A DNA stretch of 64,000 bases from Fistularia commersonii. Taxonomy: Eukaryota > Chordata > Actinopteri > Syngnathiformes > Fistulariidae. Below the pieces are notes generated by a model. That model was not told the origin of the DNA. It saw nothing but the letters and a program-made list of their open reading frames with translations, and ran no database searches. Shown here piece by piece: positions 22,950-35,453 of this stretch (position 1 is its first letter; every line of letters starts with the position of its first letter). Both the position numbers and the translations under genes were made by a program. The stretch covers positions 638,501-702,500 of the forward strand of contig JBBMNZ010000053.1 in the NCBI GenBank assembly GCA_037954325.1, written 5' to 3'.

Positions 22950-25900
22950 TTATGTCCAGCAGTTCAGGAGTACCAGGGCCAGAGCGGAGGAGCGGAGGAG
23001 TGGAGGAGCGGAGGAGCGGAGGAGAGCGGAAGCCCGGCCCACATTTCGCCTGAGTCCCGCGGATTGGGAGTACCAGGGCCTGGAGCCTGATTCGCTTATG
23101 GCAAGCAGTTCAGGAGTACCAGGGCCTAGAGCGGAGGAGCGGAGGAGCGGAGGAGCGGAGGAGCGGAGGAGCGGAGAAGCGGAGGAGAGCGGAAGCCCGG
23201 CCGACAATTCGCCTTAGTCCCGCGGATTGGGAGTACCAGGGCCTGGAGCCTGATATGCCTATGGCAAGCAGTTCAGGAGTACCAGGGCCCAGAGAGGAGG
23301 AGCGGAGGAGCGGAGGAGCGGAGGAGCGGAGGAGCGGAGGAGCGGAGGTGAGCGGAAGCCCGGCCGAATATTCGCCTAAGTCCCGCGGAAAGGGAGTACC
23401 AGGGCCTGGAGCCTGTTTCGCTTATGTCCAGCAGTTCAGGAGTACCAGGGCCGGAGCGGAGGAGCGGAGGAGTGGAGGAGCGGATGAGCGGAGGAGAGCG
23501 GAAGCCCGGCCCACATTTCGCCTGAGTCCCGCGGATTGGGAGTACCAGGGCCTGGAGCCTGATTCGCTAATGGCAAGCAGTTCAGGAGTACCAGGGCCTA
23601 GAGCGGAGGAGCGGAGGAGCGGAGGAGCGGAGGAGCGGAGGACCGGAGGACCGGAGGACCGGAGGACCGGAGGAGAGCGGAATCCGGCCGACAATTCGCC
23701 TGAGTCCCGCGGAAAGGGAGTACCAGGACAAGAAGCGTGATTTAATGATATCCAGCAGTTCAGGAGTACCAGGGCTGGACCGGAGGAGCGGAGGAGCGGA
23801 GGAGAGCGGAAGCCCGGCCCACTTTTTGCCTTAGTCCCGCGGATTGGGAGTACCAGGGCCTGGAGCCTGATATGCCTATGGCAAGCAGTTCAGGAGTACC
23901 AGGGCCCAGAGAGGAGGAGCGGAGGAGCGGAGGAGCGGAGGAGCGGAGGAGCGGAGGTGAGCGGAAGCCCGGCCGAATATTCGCCTAAGTCCCGCGGAAA
24001 GGGAGTACCAGGGCCTGGAGCCTGTTTCGCTTATGTCCAGCAGTTCAGGAGTACCAGGGCCAGAGCGGAGGAGCGGAGGAGTGGAGGAGCGGAGGAGCGG
24101 AGGAGAGCGGAAGCCCGGCCCACATTTCGCCTGAGTCCCGCGGATTGGGAGTACCAGGGCCTGGAGCCTGATTCGCTTATGGCAAGCAGTTCAGGAGTAC
24201 CAGGGCCTAGAGCGGAGGAGCGGAGGAGCGGAGGAGCGGAGGAGCGGAGAAGCGGAGGAGAGCGGAAGCCCGGCCGACAATTCGCCTTAGTCCCGCGGAG
24301 AGGGAGTACCAGGGCCTGGAGCCTGATTCGCTTATGTCCAGCAGTTCAGGAGTACCAGGGCCGGAGCGGTGGAGCGGAGGAGCGGAGGACCGGAGGAGCG
24401 GAGGACCGGAGGACCGGAGGACCGGAGGAGAGCGGAATCCGGCCGACAATTCGCCTGAGTCCCGCGGAAAGGGAGTACCAGGACCAGAAGCGTGATTTAA
24501 TGATATCCAGCAGTTCAGGAGTACCAGGGCTGGAGCGGAGGAGCGGAGGAGCGGAGGAGAGCGGAGGCCCGGCCGGCAATTCGCCTGAGTCCCGCTTAGA
24601 GGGAGTACCAGGGCCTGAAGCGTGATTTAATGATGTTCAACAATTCAGGAGTACCAGGGCCAGGTGCGGAGGAGCGGACGAGCGGAGGGTTGGATGAGTG
24701 GAGGAGCGGAGGAGAGCGGAAGCCCGGCCCACTTTTTGCCTTAGTCCCGCGGATTGGGAGTACCAGGGCCTGGAGCCTGATATGCCTATGGCAAGCAGTT
24801 CAGGAGTACCAGGGCCCAGAGAGGAGGAGCGGAGGAGCGGAGGAGCGGAGGAGCGGAGGAGCGGAGGTGAGCGGAAGCCCGGCCGAATATTCGCCTAAGT
24901 CCCGCGTAAAGGGAGTACCAGGGCCTGGAGCCTGTTTCGCTTATGTCCAGCAGTTCAGGAGTACCAGGGCCCGGAGCGGAGGAGCGGATGAGCAGAAGAA
25001 CGTTTAAGTGGTGGAGCGGAGGAGCGGATGAGCGGAGGAGAGCGGAATCCGGCCGAAAATTTGCCTGAGTCCCGCGGAAAGGGAGTACCAGGGACTGGAG
25101 CCTGATTCGCTTATGGCAAGCAGTTCAGGAGTACCAGGGCCAGAGCGGAGGAGCGGAGGAGTGGAGGAGCGGAGGAGCGGAGGAGAGCGGAAGCCCGGCC
25201 CACATTTCGCCTGAGTCCCGCGGATTGGGAGTACCAGGGCCTGGAGCCTGATTCGCTTATGGCAAGCAGTTCAGGAGTACCAGGGCCTAGAGCGGAGGAG
25301 CGGAGGAGCGGAGGAGCGGAGGAGCGGAGGAGCGGAGAAGCGGAGGAGAGCGGAAGCCCGGCCGACAATTCGCCTTAGTCCCGCGGATTGGGAGTACCAG
25401 GGCCTGGAGCCTGATATGCCTATGGCAAGCAGTTCAGGAGTACCAGGGCCCAGAGAGGAGGAGCGGAGGAGCGGAGGAGCGGAGGAGCGGAGGAGCGGAG
25501 GAGCGGAGGTGAGCGGAAGCCCGGCCGAATATTCGCCTAAGTCCCGCGGAAAGGGAGTACCAGGGCCTGGAGCCTGTTTCGCTTATGTCCAGCAGTTCAG
25601 GAGTACCAGGGCCGGAGCGGAGGAGCGGAGGAGTGGAGGAGCGGATGAGCGGAGGAGAGCGGAAGCCCGGCCCACATTTCGCCTGAGTCCCGCGGATTGG
25701 GAGTACCAGGGCCTGGAGCCTGATTCGCTAATGGCAAGCAGTTCAGGAGTACCAGGGCCTAGAGCGGAGGAGCGGAGGAGCGGAGGAGCGGAGGAGCGGA
25801 GGACCGGAGGACCGGAGGACCGGAGGACCGGAGGAGAGCGGAATCCGGCCGACAATTCGCCTGAGTCCCGCGGAAAGGGAGTACCAGGACAAGAAGCGTG

Positions 25901-28900
25901 ATTTAATGATATCCAGCAGTTCAGGAGTACCAGGGCTGGACCGGAGGAGCGGAGGAGCGGAGGAGAGCGGAAGCCCGGCCCACTTTTTGCCTTAGTCCCG
26001 CGGATTGGGAGTACCAGGGCCTGGAGCCTGATATGCCTATGGCAAGCAGTTCAGGAGTACCAGGGCCCAGAGAGGAGGAGCGGAGGAGCGGAGGAGCGGA
26101 GGAGCGGAGGAGCGGAGGTGAGCGGAAGCCCGGCCGAATATTCGCCTAAGTCCCGCGGAAAGGGAGTACCAGGGCCTGGAGCCTGTTTCGCTTATGTCCA
26201 GCAGTTCAGGAGTACCAGGGCCAGAGCGGAGGAGCGGAGGAGTGGAGGAGCGGAGGAGCGGAGGAGAGCGGAAGCCCGGCCCACATTTCGCCTGAGTCCC
26301 GCGGATTGGGAGTACCAGGGCCTGGAGCCTGATTCGCTTATGGCAAGCAGTTCAGGAGTACCAGGGCCTAGAGCGGAGGAGCGGAGGAGCGGAGGAGCGG
26401 AGGAGCGGAGAAGCGGAGGAGAGCGGAAGCCCGGCCGACAATTCGCCTTAGTCCCGCGGAGAGGGAGTACCAGGGCCTGGAGCCTGATTCGCTTATGTCC
26501 AGCAGTTCAGGAGTACCAGGGCCGGAGCGGTGGAGCGGAGGAGCGGAGGACCGGAGGAGCGGAGGACCGGAGGACCGGAGGACCGGAGGAGAGCGGAATC
26601 CGTCCGACAATTCGCCTGAGTCCCGCGGAAAGGGAGTACCAGGACCAGAAGCGTGATTTAATGATATCCAGCAGTTCAGGAGTACCAGGGCTGGAGCGGA
26701 GGAGCGGAGGAGCGGAGGAGAGCGGAGGCCCGGCCGGCAATTCGCCTGAGTCCCGCTTAGAGGGAGTACCAGGGCCTGAAGCGTGATTTAATGATGTTCA
26801 ACAATTCAGGAGTACCAGGGCCAGGTGCGGAGGAGCGGACGAGCGGAGGGTTGGATGAGTGGAGGAGCGGAGGAGAGCGGAAGCCCGGCCCACTTTTTGC
26901 CTTAGTCCCGCGGATTGGGAGTACCAGGGCCTGGAGCCTGATATGCCTATGGCAAGCAGTTCAGGAGTACCAGGGCCCAGAGAGGAGGAGCGGAGGAGCG
27001 GAGGAGCGGAGGAGCGGAGGAGCGGAGGTGAGCGGAAGCCCGGCCGAATATTCGCCTAAGTCCCGCGTAAAGGGAGTACCAGGGCCTGGAGCCTGTTTCG
27101 CTTATGTCCAGCAGTTCAGGAGTACCAGGGCCCGGAGCGGAGGAGCGGATGCGCAGAAGAACGTTTAAGTGGTGGAGCGGAGGAGCGGATGAGCGGAGGA
27201 GAGCGGAATCCGGCCGAAAATTTGCCTGAGTCCCGCGGAAAGGGAGTACCAGGGACTGGAGCCTGATTCGCTTATGGCAAGCAGTTCAGGAGTACCAGGG
27301 CCAGAGCGGAGGAGCGGAGGAGTGGAGGAGCGGAGGAGCGGAGGAGAGCGGAAGCCCGGCCCACATTTCGCCTGAGTCCCGCGGATTGGGAGTACCAGGG
27401 CCTGGAGCCTGATTCGCTTATGGCAAGCAGTTCAGGAGTACCAGGGCCTAGAGCGGAGGAGCGGAGGAGCGGAGGAGCGGAGGAGCGGAGGAGCGGAGAA
27501 GCGGAGGAGAGCGGAAGCCCGGCCGACAATTCGCCTTAGTCCCGCGGATTGGGAGTACCAGGGCCTGGAGCCTGATATGCCTATGGCAAGCAGTTCAGGA
27601 GTACCAGGGCCCAGAGAGGAGGAGCGGAGGAGCGGAGGAGCGGAGGAGCGGAGGAGCGGAGGAGCGGAGGTGAGCGGAAGCCCGGCCGAATATTCGCCTA
27701 AGTCCCGCGGAAAGGGAGTACCAGGGCCTGGAGCCTGTTTCGCTTATGTCCAGCAGTTCAGGAGTACCAGGGCCGGAGCGGAGGAGCGGAGGAGTGGAGG
27801 AGCGGATGAGCGGAGGAGAGCGGAAGCCCGGCCCACATTTCGCCTGAGTCCCGCGGATTGGGAGTACCAGGGCCTGGAGCCTGATTCGCTAATGGCAAGC
27901 AGTTCAGGAGTACCAGGGCCTAGAGCGGAGGAGCGGAGGAGCGGAGGAGCGGAGGAGCGGAGGACCGGAGGACCGGAGGACCGGAGGACCGGAGGAGAGC
28001 GGAATCCGGCCGACAATTCGCCTGAGTCCCGCGGAAAGGGAGTACCAGGACAAGAAGCGTGATTTAATGATATCCAGCAGTTCAGGAGTACCAGGGCTGG
28101 ACCGGAGGAGCGGAGGAGCGGAGGAGAGCGGAAGCCCGGCCCACTTTTTGCCTTAGTCCCGCGGATTGGGAGTACCAGGGCCTGGAGCCTGATATGCCTA
28201 TGGCAAGCAGTTCAGGAGTACCAGGGCCCAGAGAGGAGGAGCGGAGGAGCGGAGGAGCGGAGGAGCGGAGGAGCGGAGGTGAGCGGAAGCCCGGCCGAAT
28301 ATTCGCCTAAGTCCCGCGGAAAGGGAGTACCAGGGCCTGGAGCCTGTTTCGCTTATGTCCAGCAGTTCAGGAGTACCAGGGCCAGAGCGGAGGAGCGGAG
28401 GAGTGGAGGAGCGGAGGAGCGGAGGAGAGCGGAAGCCCGGCCCACATTTCGCCTGAGTCCCGCGGATTGGGAGTACCAGGGCCTGGAGCCTGATTCGCTT
28501 ATGGCAAGCAGTTCAGGAGTACCAGGGCCTAGAGCGGAGGAGCGGAGGAGCGGAGGAGCGGAGGAGCGGAGAAGCGGAGGAGAGCGGAAGCCCGGCCGAC
28601 AATTCGCCTTAGTCCCGCGGAGAGGGAGTACCAGGGCCTGGAGCCTGATTCGCTTATGTCCAGCAGTTCAGGAGTACCAGGGCCGGAGCGGTGGAGCGGA
28701 GGAGCGGAGGACCGGAGGAGCGGAGGACCGGAGGACCGGAGGACCGGAGGAGAGCGGAATCCGGCCGACAATTCGCCTGAGTCCCGCGGAAAGGGAGTAC
28801 CAGGACCAGAAGCGTGATTTAATGATATCCAGCAGTTCAGGAGTACCAGGGCTGGAGCGGAGGAGCGGAGGAGCGGAGGAGAGCGGAGGCCCGGCCGGCA

Positions 28901-29432
28901 ATTCGCCTGAGTCCCGCTTAGAGGGAGTACCAGGGCCTGAAGCGTGATTTAATGATGTTCAACAATTCAGGAGTACCAGGGCCAGGTGCGGAGGAGCGGA
29001 CGAGCGGAGGGTTGGATGAGTGGAGGAGCGGAGGAGAGCGGAAGCCCGGCCCACTTTTTGCCTTAGTCCCGCGGATTGGGAGTACCAGGGCCTGGAGCCT
29101 GATATGCCTATGGCAAGCAGTTCAGGAGTACCAGGGCCCAGAGAGGAGGAGCGGAGGAGCGGAGGAGCGGAGGAGCGGAGGAGCGGAGGTGAGCGGAAGC
29201 CCGGCCGAATATTCGCCTAAGTCCCGCGTAAAGGGAGTACCAGGGCCTGGAGCCTGTTTCGCTTATGTCCAGCAGTTCAGGAGTACCAGGGCCCGGAGCG
29301 GAGGAGCGGATGAGCAGAAGAACGTTTAAGTGGTGGAGCGGAGGAGCGGATGAGCGGAGGAGAGCGGAATCCGGCCGAAAATTTGCCTGAGTCCCGCGGA
29401 AAGGGAGTACCAGGGACTGGAGCCTGATTCGC
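22950..29432. repeat. Three tandem 2161-bp higher-order repeats in satellite B
   Basis: Equivalent positions recur exactly 2161 bp apart, for example 23255/25416/27577, 23957/26118/28279 and 24630/26791/28952. The units are nearly identical; by eye I find single-base differences such as 26593 (CCGTCCG for CCGGCCG) and 27151 (GATGCGC for GATGAGC). A larger period of 7206-7207 bp links 22227 to 29433 and 22950 to 30157, so three 2161-bp units plus a 723-bp block form one larger unit. The next unit decays after about 31083. Confidence 0.88.
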
Positions 29433-32400
29433 TTATGGCAAGCAGTTCAGGAGTACCAGGGCCCAGAGCGGAGGAGCGGAGGAGCGGAGGAGCGGAGGAG
29501 CGGAGGAGCCGGAATGAGCGAAAGCCCGGCCGAATATTCGCCTAAGTCCCGCGGAAAGGGAGTACCAGGGCCTGGAGCCTGATTCGCTTATGTCCAGCAG
29601 TTCAGGAGTACCAGGACCCGGAGCGGAGGTGCGGAGGAGTGGATGAGAGGAGAAGCGGAGGAGCGGAGGAGCGGAGGAGTGGAGGAGCGGAGAAGCGGAG
29701 GAGCGGAGGAGCGGAGGAGCGGAGGAGCGGAGGTGGGGAGGAGCCGAGGAGCGGAGGAGCGGAGGAGAGCGGAATCCTGCCGACAATTCGCCTGAGTCCC
29801 GCGGAAAGGGAGTACCAGGGCCTGAAGCGTGATTTAATGATGTTCAACAATTCAGGAGTACCAGGGCCAGGTGCGGAGGAGCGGACGAGCGGAGGGTTGG
29901 ATGAGTGGAGGAGCGGAGGAGCGGAGGAGAGCGGAAGCCCGGCCCACTTTTTGCCTTAGTCCCGCAGATTGGGAGTACCAGGGCCTGGAGCCTGATATGC
30001 CTATGGCAAGCAGTTCAGGAGTACCAGGGCCCAGAGAGGAGGAGCGGAGGAGCGGAGGAGCGGAGGAGCGGAGGAGCGGAGGTGAGCGGAAGCCCGGCCG
30101 AATATTCGCCTAAGTCCCGCGTAAAGGGAGTACCAGGGCCATGGAGCCTGTTTCGCTTATGTCCAGCAGTTCAGGAGTACCAGGGCCAGAGCGGAGGAGC
30201 GGAGGAGTGGAGGAGCGGAGGAGCGGAGGAGAGCGGAAGCCCGGCCCACATTTCGCCTGAGTCCCGCGGATTGGGAGTACCAGGGCCTGGAGCCTGATTC
30301 GCTTATGGCAAGCAGTTCAGGAGTACCAGGGCCTAGAGCGGAGGAGCGGAGGAGCGGAGGAGCGGAGGAGCGGAGGAGCGGAGAAGTGGAGGAGAGCGGA
30401 AGCCCGGCCGACAATTCGCCTTAGTCCCGCGGATTGGGAGTACCAGGGCCTGGAGCCTGATATGCCTATGGCAAGCAGTTCAGGAGTACCAGGGCCCAGA
30501 GAGGAGGAGCGGAGGAGCGGAGGAGCGGAGGAGCGGAGGAGCGGAGGAGCGGAGGTGAGCGGAAGCCCGGCCGAATATTCGCCTAAGTCCCGCGGAAAGG
30601 GAGTACCAGGGCCTGGAGCCTGTTTCGCTTATGTCCAGCAGTTCAGGAGTACCAGGGCCGGAGCGGAGGAGCGGAGGAGTGGAGGAGCGGATGAGCGGAG
30701 GAGAGCGGAAGCCCGGCCCACATTTCGCCTGAGTCCCGCGGATTGGGAGTACCAGGGCCTGGAGCCTGATTCGCTAATGGCAAGCAGTTCAGGAGTACCA
30801 GGGCCTAGAGCGGAGGAGCGGAGGAGCGGAGGAGCGGAGGAGCGGAGGACCGGAGGACCGGAGGACCGGAGGACCGGAGGAGAGCGGAATCCGGCCGACA
30901 ATTCGCCTGAGTCCCGCGGAAAGGGAGTACCAGGACAAGAAGCGTGATTTAATGATATCCAGCAGTTCAGGAGTACCAGGGCTGGACCGGAGGAGCGGAG
31001 GAGCGGAGGAGAGCGGAAGCCCGGCCCACTTTTTGCCTTAGTCCCGCGGATTGGGAGTACCAGGGCCTGGAGCCTGATATGCCTATGGCAAGCAGTTCAG
31101 GAGTACCAGGGCCCAGAGAGGAGGAGCGGAGGAGCGGAGGAGCGGAGGAGCGGAGAAGCGGAGGAGAGCGGAAGCCCGGCCGACAATTCGCCTTAGTCCC
31201 GCGGAGAGGGAGTACCAGGGCCTGGAGCCTGATTCGCTTATGTCCAGCAGTTCAGGAGTACCAGGGCCGGAGCGGTGGAGCGGAGGAGCGGAGGACCGGA
31301 GGAGCGGAGGACCGGAGGACCGGAGGACCGGAGGAGAGCGGAATCCGGCCGACAATTCGCCTGAGTCCCGCGGAAAGGGAGTACCAGGACCAGAAGCGTG
31401 ATTTAATGATATCCAGCAGTTCAGGAGTACCAGGGCTGGAGCGGAGGAGCGGAGGAGCGGAGGAGAGCGGAGGCCCGGCCGGCAATTCGCCTGAGTCCCG
31501 CTTAGAGGGAGTACCAGGGCCTGAAGCGTGATTTAATGATGTTCAACAATTCAGGAGTACCAGGGCCAGGTGCGGAGGAGCGGACGAGCGGAGGGTTGGA
31601 TGAGTGGAGGAGCGGAGGAGCGGAGGAGAGCGGAAGCCCGGCCCACTTTTTGCCTTAGTCCCGCGGAAAGGGAGTACCAGGGCCTGGAGCCTGTTTCGCT
31701 TATGTCCAGCAGTTCAGGAGTACCAGGGCCGGAGCGGAGGAGCGGAGGAGAGCGGAAGCCCGGCCGACAATTCGCCTAAGTCCCGCGGATTGGGAGTACC
31801 AGGGCCTGGAGCGGGGGAGCGGAGGAGCAGATGAGCAGAGGAGCGGAGGAGCGGAGGTGCGGAGGAGGGGAGAAGCGGAAGAGATCGGAAGCCCAGCCGA
31901 CAATTCTCCTGAGTCCTGCGGAAGGGGATTAACAGGGCCTTCAGCCTGAATCGCTTATGTCTAGCAGTTCAGGAGTACCAGGGCCCGGAGCGGAGGAGCG
32001 GATGAGAGGAGAAGCGGAGGAGAGCGGAAGCCCGGCCGACAATTCGCCTAAGTCCCGCGGATTGGGAGTACCAGGGCCTGGAGCGGGGGAGCGGAGGAGC
32101 AGATGAGCAGAAGAGTGGAGGAGCGGAGGAGCGGAGGAGCGGAGGAGCGGAGGAGCGGATGAGCGGAGGAGCGGAGGTGAGCGGAAGCCTGGCCGACAAT
32201 TCGCCTAAGTCACACGGATAGGGAGTACCAGGGCCTTGAGCGGAGGAGCGGGGGAGCGGAGGAGCGGATGAGCGGATGAGCGGAGGAGCGGAGGTGAGCG
32301 GAAGCCCGCGGATTGGGAGCACCAGGGCCTGGAGCCTTATATGCCTATGGCAAGCAGTTCAGGAGTACCAGGGCCCAGAGAGGAGGAGCGGAGGAGCGGA

Positions 32401-33825
32401 GGAGCGGAGGAGCGGAGGAGCGGAGGAGCGGAGGTGAGCGGAAGCCCGGCCGACAATTCGCTTGAGTCCCGCGGAAGGGGAGTACCAGGGTCTGGAACCT
32501 GAATCGCTTATGTCCAGCAGTTCAGGAGTACCAGGGACAGGAGCGGATGAGCGGCAGAGCGGATGAGCGGAAGAACGGAGAAGCGGTGGAGCGGAGGAGC
32601 AAAGGAGCGGAGGAGCGGAGGAGCGGATGAGAGGAGAAGCGGAAGAGAGCGGAAGCCCGGCCGACAATACACCTGAGTCCCGCGGAGAGGGAGTACCAGG
32701 GCCTGGAGTCTGATTCACCCAGGTCCAGCAGTTCAGGAGTACCAGGGCCAGTAGCGGATGGGCGGCGGAGCGGATGAGCGGAAGAACGGAGAAGCGGAGG
32801 AGCGGAGGAGCGGAGGAGCGGAGGAGCGGAGGAGCAGAGGCGCGGAGGAGCGGAGGAGAGTGGAAGCATGGACCACAATATGCCTAAATCCCGGAGAAAG
32901 GGAGTACCAGGGCCTGTAGCGTGATTAAATGATGTTCAGCAGTTCAGGAGTACCAGGGCCATTGCGGAGGAGCGGAGGAGCAAAGGAGCGGAGGGGCGGA
33001 TGAGTGGAGGAGCGGAGGAGAGGGGAAGCACGGTCCACATTTCGCCAGAGTCCCGCGGATTGGGAGTACCAGGGCCTTGAGCAGGTTCACTTATATCCAA
33101 CGGTCAGGAGTACTAGGAACTTGAGCGGAGGAGCGGAGGAGCGGATGAGAAGAGAAGCGGAGGAGAGCGGAAGCCCGGCCGACAATTCACCTGAGTCCCG
33201 CGGAGAGGGAGTACCAGGGCCTGGAGCCTGATTCGCCCAGGTCCAGCAGTTCAGGAGTACCAGGGCCAGCAGCGGATGAGCGGCGGAGCGGATGAGCGGA
33301 AGAACGGAGAAGCGGAGGAGCGGAGGAGCGGAGGAGCGGAGGAGCGGAGGAGCGGAGGAACGGAGGAGCGGAAGAGCAGAGGAGCGGAGGAGCGGAGGAG
33401 AGCGGAAGCCCGTCCGACAATTCGCCTGAGTCCCGCGGAAGGGGAGTACCAGGGTTTGGAGCCTGAATCGCTTATGTCCAGCAGTTCAGGAGTACCAGGG
33501 CCAGGAGCGGAGGAGCGGAGGAGCGGAGGAGCGGAGGACCGGAGGAGCGGAGGAGCGGAGGAGCGGAGGAGCGGAGGAGCGGAGAAGCGGAGGAGCGGAG
33601 GAGAGGAGGAGCGGAAGAGCGGAGGAGCGGAGGAGTGGAGGAGAGGGGAAGCACGGTCCATATTTCGACAGAGTCCCGCGGATAGGGAGTAACAGGGCTT
33701 GCAGCCTGATTCGCTTATGTCCAGCAGTTCTGGAGTACTAAGGCCCGGAGCGGATCAGCGGCGGAGCGGATGAGTGGAAGAACGGAGAAGCGGTGGAGCG
33801 GTGGAGCGGAGGAGCGGAGGAGCAG

Positions 33826-34618
33826 ACTTATGTTTCTCTTCTCAAAGGCGGGGAAGCTTTGGGGCAGCAGGACCCCTTAGACTGGCCAATATGAGCCTTC
33901 TATGGACATCGCTCTCCCGGACGTATGACCGGGGCTCCCGGACCTCTTGGTACATACTTGTGAATGATTGGATGAGCTAATGTTTGTTTGGTTGTGGATG
34001 CTTTTCGGCTAACGCTATTAGCACAGCTATGAAGACTTAAGGTGTGTGTGTGTCTGTGTGTGTGTGTGAGTGTCTTTGTGTGTTTGTGTGAGTGAGGTTG
34101 TTTTGGTGGGGGGGGGGGGTCGCAGACAGGGAGTACCAGTGCCAAGAGCGGATGAGCTGAGGAGCGGAGGAGGGCAGAAGCCCGGCCCGTGATTCGCTTA
34201 TGTCAAGCGGTTCGGGAATTCCAGGGCCCAAAGCGGAGGAGCGGTGGAGCTGAGCTGTGTGTGTGTCTTTGTGTGTTTGTGTGTCAGTGTGTTCTTGTGT
34301 GTGTATGTGTGCGAGTTTATTTAGGTGGAGGGGGGGAGTACCAGGGCCCATAGCGGAAGAGCGGTGGAGCTGAGAAGCGGAGGAGCGGAGTAGCGGAAGT
34401 ATTGTTTCTCCACTCAGAGGCGGGGAAGCTTGGGGGCAGCAGAACCCCTTAGATGGGCTAATATGAGCATTCTCCGGACATAGATCCCCCGGACGTATGA
34501 TTGGAGCTCCCGGACCATTGGGCACACACATGTGAATGAGTGGAAGAGCTAATGTTTGTTTAGTTGTGGATGCGTTTCGGCTAATGCTATTAGCACAGCT
34601 ATGATGAGTTAAGGTGTG

Positions 34619-34660
<42 letters not shown>

Positions 34661-35419
34661 TGTGTCTGTGTGTGTGTGTGAGAGTTTGTTTAGGTGGGGG
34701 GGGGTCGCGGACAGGGAGTACCAGGGCCTCGAGCGGATGAGCTGAGGAGCAGAGGAGGGCATAAGCCCAGCCCGTGATTCCCTTATATCCAGCGGTTCGG
34801 GAGTTCCAGGGCCCAAAGCGGAAAAGCGGAGGAGCGGAGAAGCGGAGGAGTGGAGGAGAGCAGAAGCACCTCTCGCAATTCTCCTGAGTTTGCAGGATCG
34901 GGAGTACCAGGGCCAATAGCGGAGGAGCGGAGGTGTTGAGAAGCGGAGGAGCGGAGGAGCGATATTATATTTCTCTTCTCAAAGGCGGGGAAGCTTGGGG
35001 GCAGCAGGACCCCTTAGACCGGCAAATGTGAGCCTTCTCCGGACATAGATGCCCCGGACGTATGACCGGAGATCCAGGACCTCTGGGCACATACATTTGA
35101 ATGAGTGGACGAGCTAATGTTTGTTTGGTTGTGGAATGCGTTTCGGCTAATGCTATTAGCACAGCTATGATGACTTAAGGTGTGTGTGTGTGTGGGTGTT
35201 TGTGTGTTTGTGTGTTTTTGTGTTCTTGTGTGTGTGTGTGTGTGTGTGTGTTTGTGTGTGTTTGTGGATCGGGAGTACCAGGGCCTATAGCGGAGGAGCG
35301 GTGGAGCGGAGAAGCGGACCATTGGGCACACACATGTGAATGAGTGGATGAGCTAATGTTTGTTTGGTTGTGGATGCATTTCGGCTAATGCTATTAGCAC
35401 AGCTATCATGACTTAATGT

Positions 35420-35453
<34 letters not shown>

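Larger units (their letters stand above)
15701..33825. repeat. Satellite B: (GGAGCGGA)n octamer array with conserved spacer
   Basis: This is an 18-kb array. Runs of the 8-bp unit GGAGCGGA (variants GGACCGGA, GGAGTGGA, GGATGAGC) alternate with a spacer of about 100 bp. The spacer is built from AGAGCGGAAGCCCGGCC, ATTCGCCTGAGTCCCGCGG, GTACCAGGGCCTGGAGCC, TGATTCGCTTATG, and AGCAGTTCAGGAGTACCAGG. The unit plus spacer is about 150-250 bp. The octamer gives cyclic Arg-Ser-Gly-Gly-Ala-Glu-Glu-Arg on one strand and Ser-Ala-Pro-Pro-Leu-Leu-Arg-Ser on the other, with no stop in any frame. That explains the many long but spurious open frames here. No gene, RNA gene or transposon is seen inside. Confidence 0.93.

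Noticed and set aside
15701..33825. Dozens of 60-220-codon open frames rich in Arg-Ser-Gly-Gly-Ala-Glu-Glu or Pro-Pro-Leu-Leu-Arg-Ser
   Set aside because: The 8-bp unit has no stop in any frame, so open length carries no coding information. The frames on both strands overlap and vary only with octamer count.
15701..33825. Repeat-spacer look of satellite B as a CRISPR array
   Set aside because: The conserved spacer boxes are themselves repeated, the repeat is a degenerate octamer run of variable length, there are no cas genes, and the DNA is eukaryotic.
15701..33825. CENP-B-box-like string TTTCGCCTGAGTCCCGC in satellite B spacers
   Set aside because: It matches only 7 of the 9 fixed bases (CCCG in place of CGGG), and a CENP-B role in fish is not established. 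The match is likely chance.
15701..33825. Similarity to immunoglobulin switch-region repeats (GAGCT/GGAGC richness)
   Set aside because: The octamer is GGAGCGGA, no immunoglobulin exons are present, and fish lack class switching.
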